Shown here one piece after another: positions 22,879-34,806 of a DNA stretch of 60,000 nucleotides. A program made the translations under genes and the position numbers. Within the stretch, counting starts at the first letter, position 1. Each line of letters begins with the position of its first letter. This DNA comes from Glandiceps talaboti (taxonomy: Eukaryota; Hemichordata; Enteropneusta; Spengelidae). Location: NCBI RefSeq assembly GCF_964340395.1, contig NC_135558.1:17600771-17660770 (forward strand). Direction: 5' to 3'. The notes under the pieces were generated by a model that saw only the letters and a program-made list of their open reading frames with translations, searched no databases and was not told where the DNA came from.

Positions 22879-25274
22879 TGTATGTATGTATGTATGTATG
22901 TATGTATGGTATACTAGAAATGCACCGTCCGTAGAATGACAGGTCTAGATGCAGTATTTGTGAGTACAATACAGTGCTCACGTGTACAGTCCTCGTTACC
23001 AGCCTGCGACGACCCCACCCTCTACCGCTATCTAAGATCAAGAATGTCGAAGACTGTAATTGTCATTTGTAGTCTAGTATTGGCGATAGAGATAAACCCA
23101 CGCGTAAAGCAATAGGTTGGCGACGTCTGGCTGTCTGTGTCTGTGTCTGTGTTTAATTTGTTGAAGGTGTTCATACAGACACCCAAATCAGTGTCATCAA
23201 TATTTCACCTGTCAAATGTATGACAATCCCGTAGTGAATGGACACCATTGATTGTCTGTCATTGTTTTGTCTTTGTTTGTTATCTCTCTGCCAATCACTG
23301 TCAATCTAACGAAAACTGTCATCTGTCAATCACTGTCATTCTTACCAAAACTCATCAGTACTTCAAAACTTGCTGATAGCACCACAATCAAATTGATTGA
23401 CACCGTACCATTGAAGTGTAAAAGGTCACGTGATCTCTTGTCGATAGCTCTCCGTATACCTTTACCGTAGCCTTGTTGCCACAGTAACCTATATATTCGA
23501 AATAATAACTGGGTTAAACATATACATATTTCGTTAATCAGTGTGTATTGGGATATGCAATGTGTTTCAATCTGTGTCTTACGGTATATTATAAGCTTTC
23601 ATATCAAGTTGTTCAGTCCTAGCGCTGACTTTGTCTGTCCAAGTCCAAAATATAGTAATAATGTTGGTTTTACATAGCGCTCTCCCACCATGTGCGCAAA
23701 ACACTTTGCAAGTAGTATCCATAGCTCGCATCTATATCGGCTCAACGGCCCTTATACTTTCTTAACTCCCCGGGGAACATACAATCCATTGCAGTCTTTA
23801 TAAGCACATAGGATTAAAGCATTCACATTGCAACCTCTATCCTACTAGGTCCCCAATTATACAGCTGGGTTGACTGAGGCACAGTCGTGGTTCAAATCTT
23901 GTCCATTAAAAAACAAACGGTAGCAATGGGGCTTGAACCTGCAATCTGTAGATTCCAAGCTGACCACTCTAACCATTCGCCCATCATGTCTCCGCAAAGT
24001 TGGTTCAATGATTACGAGAAACGGAAATCATGGCCACTTTTCTCCATACAAATTTTGACAGACTTATTAACACGACTTTGACCAAACAAGTAATCCTTCG
24101 TAAAGATTCACAATTCGCTTAGTAATATCATACGTGTATTTAAGGATTATACCATGCGTGAGCCAGTATCAACAACAAATATGGAATATATACTCTGGTC
24201 ATTCTACGTCACGACAACGCATGTCTACGTCATTTCCGTTCTGCTGTGTTCGAAATATGAGTCAAAAACGCTTAAAATTGACATTACTTTCCCCGATTTT
24301 TAAAAATATTACTTGTGATGGTATAATTATATCATTCCATTTTTTTTATTTCATTTAGATTTAGATTAAATGTAGCAAAAAAATGCGATCTTGCTATTGA
24401 AGTGTGGCATATGGAGTTTCTTTTTTGGTTTCTGTGTGGTTGTATCAAACTTACAGTAGAGCTGCACGGTATTGTGAAATTTAGTGTAATTGGAGATCTT
24501 AACAGTTAAGATGTAGATAAGGATGGGGGGAGACAATTAAAGCAAATTATTACTAGTTTTCAGACGTTCTTACTTGGAGTGATTTGGATTTAACTTAATC
24601 AGCAAAAATATGATTCTCAAAAATGTTTTCTATAAATAAAATTAGGCGTAAAAAAAATTGTGTGATTCTGATTACATTCAATTTTCAAGTATTAGGTAGA
24701 TTTTTTATTTTATTTTTATTATATTTTTTTTTTCATGTGTGAGTGTCTAGTTCAGGTTTTCCATTGTTTTCCAAATGGTCTCTGTGTTGTTTATTCTTCC
24801 AATCAGATGTACAATTGCAGTCTTTATAAACCCTGTCCCATAGCACATAGGATTAACAGTCATTACAGATTGGAAGAATAGTTTTATATTGTCTTTTTCA
24901 GTTGATGTCAGTTTTCGCATCCACTCTTTCTTGCCAGACTTCCCGATTTTCGCGATTTTATTATTATGTTTCTCGAATACGTAAAAAAAGAAAGTTTAGG
25001 GTCGGCCTGGAAAACTAGGTGGGGTCGGGTAACTGGAACCAAACAACTTTTTTTATTTGGCCTTATGTACATTTACATTGTACCATTGTAAACTGTGTTA
25101 CTAGGTTTACTAGCCGGTATGGACCTGATGGAGGTAAATCCTGAACTTGGTAACAAAGAACAACAAGAACTGACAGTGAATGCTGCCGTTGAGATAATAA
25201 CAGCTGCTGTAGGAAAGAAGAGATATGGCAACACACCACGTGACTACAAACTTCCAAAAGCATCGACGAAGTAG
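14962..25274 (+). CDS. ARG: Arginase-like protein, copy B, metal-site deficient (putative pseudoenzyme)
   Basis: Exons: 14962-15156, 17140-17212, 17713-17819, 18169-18491, 18828-18932, 19345-19412, 20204-20263 and 25105-25274; all GT-AG, stop TAG at 25272-25274. The product is 366 aa from ATG 14962 (preceded by an in-frame TGA at 14953) or 325 aa from ATG 15085. The extra 41 residues are rich in Arg and His with one acidic residue, like a mitochondrial presequence. The fold motifs are clear, but the metal site is broken: GGDS replaces GGDH (ARG1 His101), and WVGACPD replaces WVDAHTD (Asp124 to Gly, His126 to Cys; Asp128 kept). FDID and MEVNP are kept. Exon 6 is nine bases shorter than in A and C, removing three residues after FDIDSL. 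Arginine hydrolysis is unlikely. The open frame and good splice sites argue against a simple pseudogene. Its role is unknown. Confidence 0.93.
15655..15778 (+). repeat. Short inverted-repeat element, copy 3
   Basis: It begins CATTCTCGCAAACCAGAG and ends AATTTGCGACGATG. Its first ~35 bp are nearly identical to copy 2. It lies in arginase B intron 1. Confidence 0.7.
16056..16118 (+). repeat. Short inverted-repeat element, copy 4 (short)
   Basis: It begins CATAGTCGTGAAACC and ends CATTTTACGACATC, with the internal TTTACGGGAACG corresponding to TTTACGGCACCG of copy 5. It lies in arginase B intron 1. Confidence 0.5.
16397..16495. repeat. (GACA)n microsatellite
   Basis: GACA units interrupted by four ACAAGG words, in arginase B intron 1. 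Confidence 0.95.
17262..17304. repeat. (CCA)n microsatellite
   Basis: A trinucleotide run of about 14 units, in arginase B intron 2. Confidence 0.95.
19178..19266. repeat. (CT)n microsatellite
   Basis: A ~90-bp CT run followed by poly-C, in arginase B intron 5 just before exon 6. Confidence 0.97.
20296..20732 (+). mobile_element. ~430-bp MITE-like element, copy 1
   Basis: The left end (TAGACCTAAAAAAAATTGTG then TGGTTCCAATTA) and the right end (GGAACCAATTAAACAATTTG then TGTAGGCCTTA) are inverted repeats of about 32 bp. The body contains TCCATTGTTTTACATGTGG and TTCGCGATTTTATTA. Related copies are at 24643-25065 (same strand) and 31007-31352 (opposite). It lies in arginase B intron 7. Confidence 0.75.
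21117..21670. repeat. Minisatellite of ~90-115-bp units
   Basis: About five to six diverged units built on the order CCTAGCAAC, ACCACACCCATAGCAACAGC, CAAATG, AAGATAAC, TAATAGACA, ATTCAAAAAATGTATG. It lies in arginase B intron 7. Confidence 0.85.
21860..22065. repeat. Fold-back element
   Basis: The outer words CAGGATCCCTGCTAGTC and GACTAGATCCCTGCCTG are inverted copies. Inner words TCGGATGTTC / GAACATCCGA and GCTAGAC / GTCTAGC also pair. It lies in arginase B intron 7. No coding is seen. Confidence 0.6.
22666..22763 (-). repeat. Short inverted-repeat element, copy 5
   Basis: It begins CATCGTCGTAAACCAC and ends CTGGTTTGCGACAATG, a clear ~16-bp terminal inverted repeat. The interior matches copies 1-3 in reverse orientation (TTTTACGGCACCGTCC). 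It lies in arginase B intron 7. Confidence 0.75.
22849..22909. repeat. (TATG)n microsatellite
   Basis: About 15 tetranucleotide units in arginase B intron 7. Confidence 0.95.
23645..23990 (-). mobile_element. tRNA-derived SINE-like element in arginase B intron 7
   Basis: On the - strand the head carries an A-box-like TGGTTAGAGTGGTCAGC and a B-box-like GGTTCAAGCCC. The body matches the element at 6122-6512 in arginase A over ~350 bp (AAAGCATTCACATTGCAACC, CAGCTGGGTTGACTGAGGCA). The 3' end is AAT-rich. The same intron position in both genes suggests insertion before the duplication. Confidence 0.65.
24130..24330 (-). repeat. Dispersed ~200-bp repeat, related to 44510-45190
   Basis: In reverse orientation it shares AATCGGGGAA, GCGTTTTTGACTCATATTTC and ATATATTCCATATTTGTTG with the tandem units at 44510-45190. 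It lies in arginase B intron 7. Confidence 0.6.
24643..25065 (+). mobile_element. ~430-bp MITE-like element, copy 2
   Basis: It begins TTAGGCGTAAAAAAAATTGT and ends GGAACCAAACAAC then TTATTTGGCCTTA. The body collinearly matches copy 1, with an extra ~50 bp near 24815. It ends 39 bp before arginase B exon 8. Confidence 0.75.
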
Positions 25275-26215
25275 AGGAATTGATATTTTAACAGGGCGAC
25301 AATTTTTGGAGTTTACATTTTGTGTTTGTCTTTCTTTCTTTTTATTTCTCTTTGAATATATTATTTGTTATGTTAAAATGTGCTTGAATGTGTACAGTTT
25401 TTATTTTATTATATTTTATTATATTTTATTAATCTTTCATAAACAGGCACCATTTCAGTGCATTAGCGCTGTTCTCCCAATGGAACCTGTTGCAAGATTA
25501 CGTACACAGACAAAAACAAAACAAAAATGGTCAAACCAGGACAAAAAGTTACAGATGCACAGTGTCCTCTTACATTACCAGACTACATTCTTATTAGATG
25601 TCTTTGGAGTTCGGAGATGATCTTATGGATAGGGGTAGATTTTTCCATAGAAAAGCACCACTACAGTGAAATGCCCGTTTTACATCCACAGTGAGTAGAT
25701 AGGCAAGTGAGTTTGGCCGAGTAATAAGTGTATTTCTTTTTGGAAGCTACATCAGAGGAAACCGGACGTTCAGTTAAGACTAAAATTGAATGGACGTGCG
25801 TTGGTTGAATTGTAATCACAGTAAAGGGCGGTGTGTTTTTTGGTACATTCCATAATCTTGCAGTGTACATTTTTGGGAACTTCACCTATTGACACTATCT
25901 TGATAAATTACAGGGTGATTATATACGCAAACAAAAGCAACACTGTTATTCAAGTTACCCACTCTGTGTAATCTACTACATTGAACAAGTAACCCTGAGT
26001 TAATTAAAATATTCTTTAAAAAAAAACCATCTAAATGTTTTAGACGATTATCTTGATTCACTTCTTCCTGTGGGCTCTACACGTGTTCACATATTAATCG
26101 TAGAATTCCCGTCAATAAATAGTCAGTGATTTTAAAATTTGTTATATTGTTTGTGGAATAAAATAGTGAACTAGAAGTCGAATTAAACCAATCATAAGTG
26201 GTGATTCATCAAACT

Positions 26216-26320
26216 CACAGACAGACAGACAGACAGACAGACATGCGTACATGTGTATGTGTGTGCGTGCGTACAACATACATACATACATACATACATA
26301 CATACATACATACATACATA
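26216..26320. repeat. (CAGA)n and (ACAT)n microsatellites
   Basis: CAGA units at 26216-26242 and ACAT units at 26277-26320, separated by a TG/CG-rich spacer. Confidence 0.92.
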
Positions 26321-26569
26321 AGAAGTTCGCACGCGTGCGCATACAACATACATACATTCTGACGGACGGACAGGCAGACGGACGGACGGATAAAGTGACT
26401 AAATGACTGACTGATTGGCAGGTAGGTAGACAGCGATAAATATACGAGAAGGCAGACACGCAGGCAGACAGCCACTGACCTACCGTAGATGTCATAGAAG
26501 GTCGACCACTCCTTTATGATAACCCTTCAACTCAGAAAGCATTCAAAATTCTGTCAAAAGTCAGCACAC

Positions 26570-27650
26570 CCTTTACCGATCTCTCAGAATTCCGATGTTA
26601 CTATGAGTGATTTTTGTAGAAATTGCCTACACAATATCTACGTAAATATTTTTAGAAAATATAACCCCTCCAAGTCAGCAGCACCAAGCCACCCAACTAC
26701 AGTGCACCCCATTCACAAGTTATACTATGTAGATATAGATACGTTAGATGACAATGCAAATTTTGGGTCACAATTTTCTAAAATTGTCAGTTCGTTCACA
26801 CATCCAGTGGTTTATATACTCTGGTTTCTTTGTAGTACTTTACGAACGTTACGACCTATATATTGGATATCTTACGGGACGATAGCACAATGTCACACAA
26901 GGTCAACACACGAACATCGTTCGTTTAGGTTAACCCCCCCCCCCAAAAAAAAAAAAACACCCCAAAACAACAACAACAACAACAACAACAAAGAAACAAA
27001 CAAACAAAAAACGAACGTTCACAAGTGCGACATCAAACGTGCATATATGTAAACTATAATGAAAACTATAGCAATCACACCACTACGATCGATATAATGT
27101 AACAAAAAAAACATGATTGTAAACACATTATTAACATACTACCAGATACGCACCACCATACGACCGTAGAAGTAAATTTTTATCAACTTATCAACATCTC
27201 GGTAGTGAATACAAAATCTTTTATCGCTGAGTGAAAGTTTTCCGTCACAATTTGGTTAGAAGTGCGAAAATGAAGTTCAGCAATCGCATTGACGCCAGAC
27301 TCTCCCCCCTGAACGAAGTTCGCTTATGTCAGTGACATTGTGCGATGGTTCCATACATGCGTCAGATTAAAAAAAAAAAAGTTACTGTAATCTCTCAGAA
27401 TACCGATGTTACTATGAGTGATTTTTTTTAGAAATTGCCTACACTATATCGCCACATAAATATGTTGTGAAAATATAACCCCTCCATCAGCAGCACCAAG
27501 CCACCAAACTACTCCATTGACACATTACTTTATATAGTTACGACAATGCAAATTTTGACTATTCGTTCACACATCTAGTGGTTTATATGCTCTAGTTTCT
27601 GTGTTGTATTTTACGAACGTTACGAGCTATGTTGTGCATATCTTATAAAA
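26570..27650. repeat. Direct duplication upstream of arginase C
   Basis: Two ~280-300-bp copies about 0.82 kb apart share CGATGTTACTATGAGTGATT, AGAAATTGCCTACAC, AATATAACCCCTCCA, CAGCAGCACCAAGCCACC and TTTACGAACGTTACGA in the same order. Confidence 0.85.
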
Positions 27651-28066
27651 ATCAGATTAAAAAAAACTTCAAGTACCCTACTTTTATCTAATATTAATTA
27701 GGTTATACTTCGTACCTTGTACCACTGTGACAGAAGAAGCTTTGCCATTGTCTATACATATACCTTGCGCACATACTGGACCATTAGACATCACACACTG
27801 CCACTGGAAGCATTAATATTCAGTGCAGGTGGAAAGGCGAGTTTAGCAGTTTCAAACATTTGACTGTGGATCAGAGATAAGAGGGTGAAACACGTCAATT
27901 ACTTAGCCATCGACAAACAAACCAATTAATCAATATATGATCGATAAACCATTTTACAGCCAATTGACTAATTACCATCACGGTTCATACACACCGCGCT
28001 CGAACGACTTTAACAGAAACCGTTGTGTGAAATAGCTAGGGAGTTTGGCAGTATCTCTAACACGAC

Positions 28067-28615
28067 ATGGCAGAGAACGTTTCCCACCAACAAACTAGAC
28101 GCCGCCCGTCACAAAACATCGGCGTACTCGGTCTTCCATTACATAAGGGGCAGGTAGGTTTTGACGAATGATTTTTTTCTTTTCGCAAAATATTTTCTCT
28201 ATAAATTCAACTGTAGCTGAAAATAGTTAGTTAATCGAAGTTCATACTAATGTGAACAAAACAGCTGGTATAGATAGCTAGCACTTTACATCAATTCGGT
28301 GCCCTTTTAAAAATATCAATTGGTATTAAATCAATATGTATTATACTACAAATTTTGGTTTTGGCTAAGATTATGACATAACTTTTAATTCTACTGTAAC
28401 AATCTAAGCAGACCACGTTCTATAAAATACATTTTCTATTAGAAACAATGAAAATTTAATTATCTAAGCAAATTATATCCGCGCAAAGTATATCCACGCT
28501 AGATATACAAAAGTAGACCAAAGTCCAATAAAAATGAAGTTTAATTAAAAAATAGTGAATCTATACCCAAGTAAATTACATCCATGCAAAATATTTTTGC
28601 CCGTACATACCATCA

Positions 28616-28694
<79 letters not shown>

Positions 28695-31600
28695 ACAAAC
28701 AACCCATTCCATTTAACATGCGTTTGTTTGATTTTGTACGCTGTTAATACCAGACCAAACCTGGGGTGAAAAATGGACCTGCTGCAATACGGAATGCTGG
28801 TTTGATAGAAAAAATACAAGCTCTTGGTAAGTTTGGTGTATTTTTTATAACACGTAGAAGTGTTCTCAATGATATTGTCTATCAAATTAATTAAATCAGA
28901 AAAAGGGAGAACATTACAACATGAACAGATGGTTCTGGTCCGCATGTTGAGGTGTTGATGTGGGAGAATTAGATTCGGATCCTGGGGACACACACGTGTA
29001 CGACAAAAGTTGTTCTTGTTGATTGGATTATTTTAAATGGTCGGTTGCGACTTTTAGCATGGACTGGATTGGATTGGATTATCAGTAATATTAGGGCTAA
29101 TCTCCCGTCTCAATGGGTCACATTTACACGCCTCAGTTCTACGATGGATGTAGCTTATCCGGGCCGGTAGAATAATTGAACGACTATCGCTTCTACACTA
29201 TTCCACTATCCTAATACCTGACATTTTGATTTTGTTGAATTTTCGCTATCGTTCCAAGTCTATTCTGACGGCCACTTAGAACTAGTCCCAAATTGACATT
29301 CCTATATACAACGTGATTGGTCAAATACGTATAATTAGACATATTTAAGTAACACATTCAATTTAATAGGTGACATGAATCCATAATTAGGTGACACTGT
29401 CCTTATGAACATGCGATCTAACTATATTTACGTACGTCGTATTCTATTCAAATGAACACAAATATTTTGCACACATTATATATGTGGCAGGGTGTGGCTT
29501 CGAGACCAGTAACACACTGAGTTATTATCGTAGATGAGGAAGGGCAGCGAAATTCAAAATCAAAATGTCAGTTAGTGCTAGTCCTTCCAGTCTACATGTA
29601 GGCTATAGGATGCATGCCATAATCATAGGGTCCCACTCATTGCAGTGTAACATGTACAGTTGTCTGTAGTACAAAAACGAAGCAACGTCTGACCAGTTTT
29701 CGCATTCAAGTATGCTGCATCAGAGACTTAAAAAAACACACACAATGAACTGCAAAATTAGTACTGACGACAAATATTGCGATTTCATGTGCTCACACAA
29801 TGCAGATGATCATGTTGATGTCCCCTTGGCACAACCGTACATGTATATCGGCACAATTGTCTAATTGATACAACTTCCCCACCCACTTGAGCGCATAAAA
29901 TTCATTACAGCCTAATAGATGTAAATAAATGTAATGGTTAACCCTTTCACATATCAACTCCTAGCCTACCAGCTCCCCAACTTGGTTGATTCACAGACAG
30001 ACTATATGATGTACGAATACATTCATAGTGGCCACTTGGTAGCTCATCGGCTGGTGAGGAGTTTTAAAAACTACATTTTGTAACATGTGTAAGCTTTCTG
30101 GTCAAATTTTAACCTTACACGAGTGAAGCATGTATTTATAGCAAAAGGTCCCATTGTCTGATAACCCTGGTTGAGATACTCAAACGCTGTGTAGTCAACA
30201 TATGTACTTATGTATGTCAAGATAAAAGTTCAGTGTTGTAATCAGTTATCATGATATCTCCTCCAGTAAAACAAACTTTGGACCATAAAATACTTATTGA
30301 AAAGAATAATATAAGCCCATTATGTTGCTTGGTAACACAAAATTATGCTGTGACAGAGAGCGACACCAACGTTTAGTTAGACTTTGTCTCTACACATTTT
30401 TTATTTTTTTAATACAGTACTGAAGATGCACATCAAACGTCCCAAGTATTGTCATATCATCTTTCGGATTTTGTTCGGCAATCTTCGGAGAACAGACCCG
30501 AAGTCTTATTATTACAAGTCGAGCATTTCTACTGATCTTTAAAATTCTTTAAAATGACTTTATGACAGGGATAATTAATAGACATCTAATGAAACTTAAT
30601 ATTTTGCAAGAAGTTCAAAAGTTTCACGCTGTGACAGTTTTTATTCGCGATTTCCAGAGAACGATGTGAAGGACTATGGAGATATGGTGTTTGAAGAAAT
30701 CGAAGACGACCCTCCGTACAAGGGCAAGGTGAACAATCCAAGAAATGTCGGTGCAGCAAACAAAAAGGTAACTATATCGACTTGAATGCCGTGTGTGTTT
30801 ATTGAACAAGGTAATTTATCCCAAAGTGAAAATCTAACACAATTTGATATTAGAATTAATTTATGCAGTGCATTCCCACACATTCATTGTGGTGGTGGTG
30901 GTGGTGGTGGTGGTGGTGGTGGTGGTGGTGGTGGTGGTCGTGGTAGGAAACAACCAATGTCTTTAAAATTATAAAGTTGGTGGCAGAGAATTTTGAGACA
31001 CTCTACTGAGGCCGACAAAACATTTGGTTCCGGTTATCCGACCCCACCTAGTTTTCACTGTCAACCCTAAACTTGCTTTTTACGTATACGATACAAAAAT
31101 AATAAAATCGCGAAAATTGTGAAGTCTCACGAGAAATAGTAGATGCAGGAAAAAACGATATAAAACTGCTCTTCCGATCTGTAATGGCTGTACATCTGAT
31201 GGGAAGAAACCGATAACACAGAGACCATATGGAAAACAATGGAAAACATAACTATCTGAATCAGACACTCACATATGAAAAAACCAAATCTACCTACCCC
31301 ACCTATTGGAAAATTGAGCGTAATCGGAACAACACCATTTTGTTATGCCTTACTGTGAAATTAAAGTGAACTGTAAATTTGTTTTCACTGGCTTGATATG
31401 GGCAGTGAGTCTCATTTATTCAAATTGGTTGTAGATTTCAGAGGCAGTATGTGGAGTCATCAAGGACGATAGAATGTGTATTACATTGGGTGGTGACCAT
31501 GCCATAGCCATAGGAACAATCCACGGCCATGCCAAGGCACAGCCTAACCTGTGTGTGGTATGGGTTGATGCACACACAGATATCAACACACCTCTATCAT

Positions 31601-34600
31601 CGGGATCTGGTAACATCCACGGACAACCTTTATCTTTCCTTATACATGAGTTAAAGGAGTACGTCCCTCAGGTTCCTGGCTTTGATTGGGTTGATACTGT
31701 CATCTCTGCCAAGGATGTCGCCTATATAGGAGTCAGAGACATTGACAAAGGTGAAAGGTGAGAGACAATCAGGATTGATAATTTTAAGTTAGTTATGTAA
31801 CTTTTGACCGTAGGCAATGTACAAATATGTAGTCCACAATACAGATATGTTTTTATATGGAAACCCACCACCGTTTTAAGTCCATGAATGGCATTATATT
31901 TATAACATATAGTTCATTATATGATGTGTATACATCTCCCTTTTTCGATTTCAAATACGAAAGTAGAAAGTACAAGCCCGATCCTATAATACCTATTTTG
32001 AATGATGTACAATTTTAGTAAGCCAAATCATTGCTTGTATTCGACCTTATATTTATGTAATTGTACTTTACGTTGTTTTAAGATTCATCGTTGAGAAATA
32101 TGGAATGCATTGTTTCGCCACCAATGACGTCGATAGACTTGGTTTGGTTGAAGTTGTAAAGAAAGCAATACAGTCTGTCAATCCCAAGTAAGTGACTTTA
32201 AAAATGGATTTACAGAGATTGATTGTAATGTTGTCAACGTGACACTATAGTCGTGTTATACTGTGTAGTCATTGTAATGGGCGATATAAATAGGCGATGT
32301 AAAGAGAGTAGTTGTTACCCATATATACTGTTGAATGTGTAACGAATGCTGCCATTGGATCAGTAATTTATTAATCAATAGTACAAATCCAGCCATATTT
32401 GCCAATCACAGTCCATTTCTCATGATGAAAGTTTCAGTGATTCCTGAGGCGCATTTTCGAGAGCATCATTAAATGGTAATAAAGGTCCCTCTGCCAGTAC
32501 TTTCATCACATACTTGGCATATTTTCTTACAGCGGTGATCGTCCAATTCATCTCAGTTTTGATATTGATTCGTTGGACCCAAATGAAGCTGCGAGTACAG
32601 GCACACCAGGTAAGGACAGACTCTGAAACAAAGGACTCAGTATATCGCAAAACGAATGTTAAAATAACAGTCTTATCAGCATTTATGAAGGATGTGGCCT
32701 GTTTGCAATCTATGGTGTTGTCCATAGTGTTCTCTCTTTTATATATCCATTTGGGGAATATCCATCTCTTCATGGAGGGGAAGGGGCAGGAAGGGTGACA
32801 ATATTAATAAGGTTGACAAATTTGCATTGATCAGTACGAAAATATCTCATTTGACTCCATCTTTCCACCTTGGGTAAAGCACAGATATGCAAATGTAGTT
32901 ACTATTAGACAAAATTCCACCTCTGACGCATAGTCAATACGGGGGGGGGGCTGTACACATTCAAAAGTGGTACATTCCACATACTATCCCTGGACGAAGA
33001 TGATGGATAGGTAGGTCACAGGGAGGATAAAAGTTGGGTAAAGTCGAGTTTTCATCCAAAATCTGTTGTATTTAACATATATATTTATTGTATTCCTAGG
33101 CGAACAGTTATCATCATCAGTTTGTCCTTATAGAAAGCAACAGTCAACAAAAGTAACTTAGTTGTGTCGTCAAAAAAACATTAAAGTTCCAACCTTATGA
33201 ACCTACTGTTTATCTGATATTGTATACCTATTCATATGGTGACTGGCTTAATATATGATTTCAACAGGAAGAATTTTAAAAGGAAATATATAGTTAGCAC
33301 TGCTTTCTAAATTGACGTCGTTTAATCAAACATAGATGCTACATTAGATACATGCGTTCGTTTGATTCACTGCACTGATCTGAACTTAGGCGGAAATTTT
33401 GTATAACCATTCACTTTTGCTCCATGTAACACCCTTAACGGAAGTTGCCCTGCAAGTCTCATACGTAACTTCCGCCTAAGTTCGGACCGATGCAGATATA
33501 GGTGAAGGTAAGTGAAACCAAGACGCATTTTATCTCATTTCGCAGACAGGTTTTATTTAACAAAAAGTGATATAGTCAAAGTATATTTCGTATCCTTCCT
33601 TTAATATCAGCCCCTCTAACGAAATGATAAATAGTACTAGTCTAAATCACCTAAGTTAGTTTTCTTTCTATTTTCCAGTGCCTGGTGGATTGACACTCAG
33701 AGATGGCATGTATATTGTTGAACAAGTTTATGATACAGGTATTGATGTTTGTTGTAATACATGTATTACATACATTTAGTTTAAGTTTTGTCACTATATA
33801 TCTAGTTTTTCTTAATTTTCTACATATTCGTGTAAAACTGAAACAGATCGATGTTAAATATTTAATAGCTGGTTATATGAAGGCACTAGTGGAGGTGTAT
33901 TACACCGAGGGCTGCTATGTAATAACTACTTCCCGAGGCTGAAAAAAACATGAAAATTAGTTTCTACATAACAGCACGAGGGTAATATGACGTCTATTAG
34001 TGGCCGAATACGGTCAGCCAGTAAATATTTTATGCATTCTCAGGCACATAATCTTTCCATGTAATCAAATCAAGTCCCTGATAAGACTTGCGTTCTACAT
34101 GTCTGAATATTGCCCCCCCCCTAGGGAAAATAGAACGCCACTAGTGCCCTCATATGCAAATTGAAGTCACTGTAGAACAATAGTCCATGCCACATGATAA
34201 GATCTAAGCCAATCACTGAAGAATATATGAAAATGACGTGCTTAATACACGTATGTCCAGTGCTAGGCTTGATGGAAATCAACATTTTTGCATTGCTGAG
34301 AAACGGGCTGCTGTTGGCGAACAATAAACGGATGGACGGACGAAGTGAATTCTTACAGGGTACAACAGTGGTGCGCGCCGCAGCTGACAAGATGAAATAG
34401 CATGGCATTTTCAAGTCGAAATTGTTTATTACTTTTTCCAGTAATATCTGAAGAATAGTAGCTGTCTGGATTCAGTTTTCATATTAGGCGCTAGGTCTTT
34501 TTATATAATAGAACGACCAATTGTGTTTTCGGGACTTTTTCCTAAAATGTGTATAACTCGATGTATGTCACTGTAAATTATAGTTTCTTGCGAACTGTTT

Positions 34601-34806
34601 ATCATATGTGTACTACCCCCTTGTTACTAGGTTTACTAGCTGGTATTGACATGGCGGAGGTCAACCCTGAACTTGGTAACAAAAAACAACAAGAACAGAC
34701 AGTGAATGCTGCCGTTGAGATAATTACAGCTGCCGTGGGAAAGAAGAGATATGGCAATACACCAAGAGACTACGAACTTCCTAAAGCCACAGATTCAAAC
34801 ATTTAG
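28067..34806 (+). CDS. ARG: Arginase, copy C (complete, catalytic residues intact)
   Basis: Hydrolyses L-arginine to ornithine and urea with a binuclear Mn centre. Exons: 28067-28153, 28754-28826, 30658-30767, 31435-31757, 32083-32187, 32533-32609, 33679-33738 and 34631-34806; all GT-AG, stop TAG at 34804-34806, product 336 aa. An in-frame TAA just upstream fixes the start; there is no obvious targeting peptide, so it is probably cytosolic. All six metal ligands are present: His112 (GGDH), Asp135, His137 and Asp139 (WVDAHTD), Asp243 and Asp245 (FDID). They lie a constant 11 residues beyond the ARG1 numbering. His152 (GNIHGQP) and the Glu of AEVNPELG are also present. This is the best candidate for the active arginase of the locus. 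Confidence 0.96.
28615..28695. repeat. (GTT)n microsatellite
   Basis: A ~27-unit trinucleotide run in arginase C intron 1. Confidence 0.97.
28827..30657. other. Arginase C intron 2
   Basis: A 1.8-kb intron with no recognised gene. Near 29880-30060 a sequence with AGCGCATAAAATTCATTACAG then AGCTCCCCAACTTGGTTGATTCAC distantly resembles the SINE body seen in introns 7 of copies A and B. Confidence 0.5.
30888..30939. repeat. (GGT)n microsatellite
   Basis: A ~17-unit trinucleotide run in arginase C intron 3. Confidence 0.97.
31007..31352 (-). mobile_element. ~430-bp MITE-like element, copy 3 (inverted, shortened)
   Basis: It begins TGAGGCCGACAAAACATTTG then GTTCCGG and ends CGGAACAACACCATTTTG then TTATGCCTTA. 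The body is the reverse complement of copies 1 and 2 (AATCGCGAAAATTGTGAAGT). It lies in arginase C intron 3. Confidence 0.75.
33377..33495. repeat. Fold-back element in arginase C intron 6
   Basis: The left arm (CTGCACTGATCTGAACTTAG then GCGGAA) and right arm (TTCCGCC then TAAGTTCGGACCGATGCAG) are inverted, with a ~65-bp spacer. Confidence 0.7.

Larger units (their letters stand above)
25275..28066. other. Intergenic region between arginase B and arginase C
   Basis: It contains CAGA and ACAT microsatellites (26216-26320), poly-C/poly-A and (CAA)n tracts (26937-26990), and a direct duplication of ~300 bp (about 26570-26880 and 27390-27650) upstream of arginase C. No gene is recognised. Confidence 0.75.

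Noticed and set aside
26516-27052. 178-codon + strand frame upstream of arginase C
   Set aside because: It ends in poly-K/N translation of low-complexity DNA, and its core lies in a duplicated block whose second copy is not open.
32420-32773. 117-codon - strand frame
   Set aside because: Antisense frame running across arginase C exon 6 into introns; no family match.
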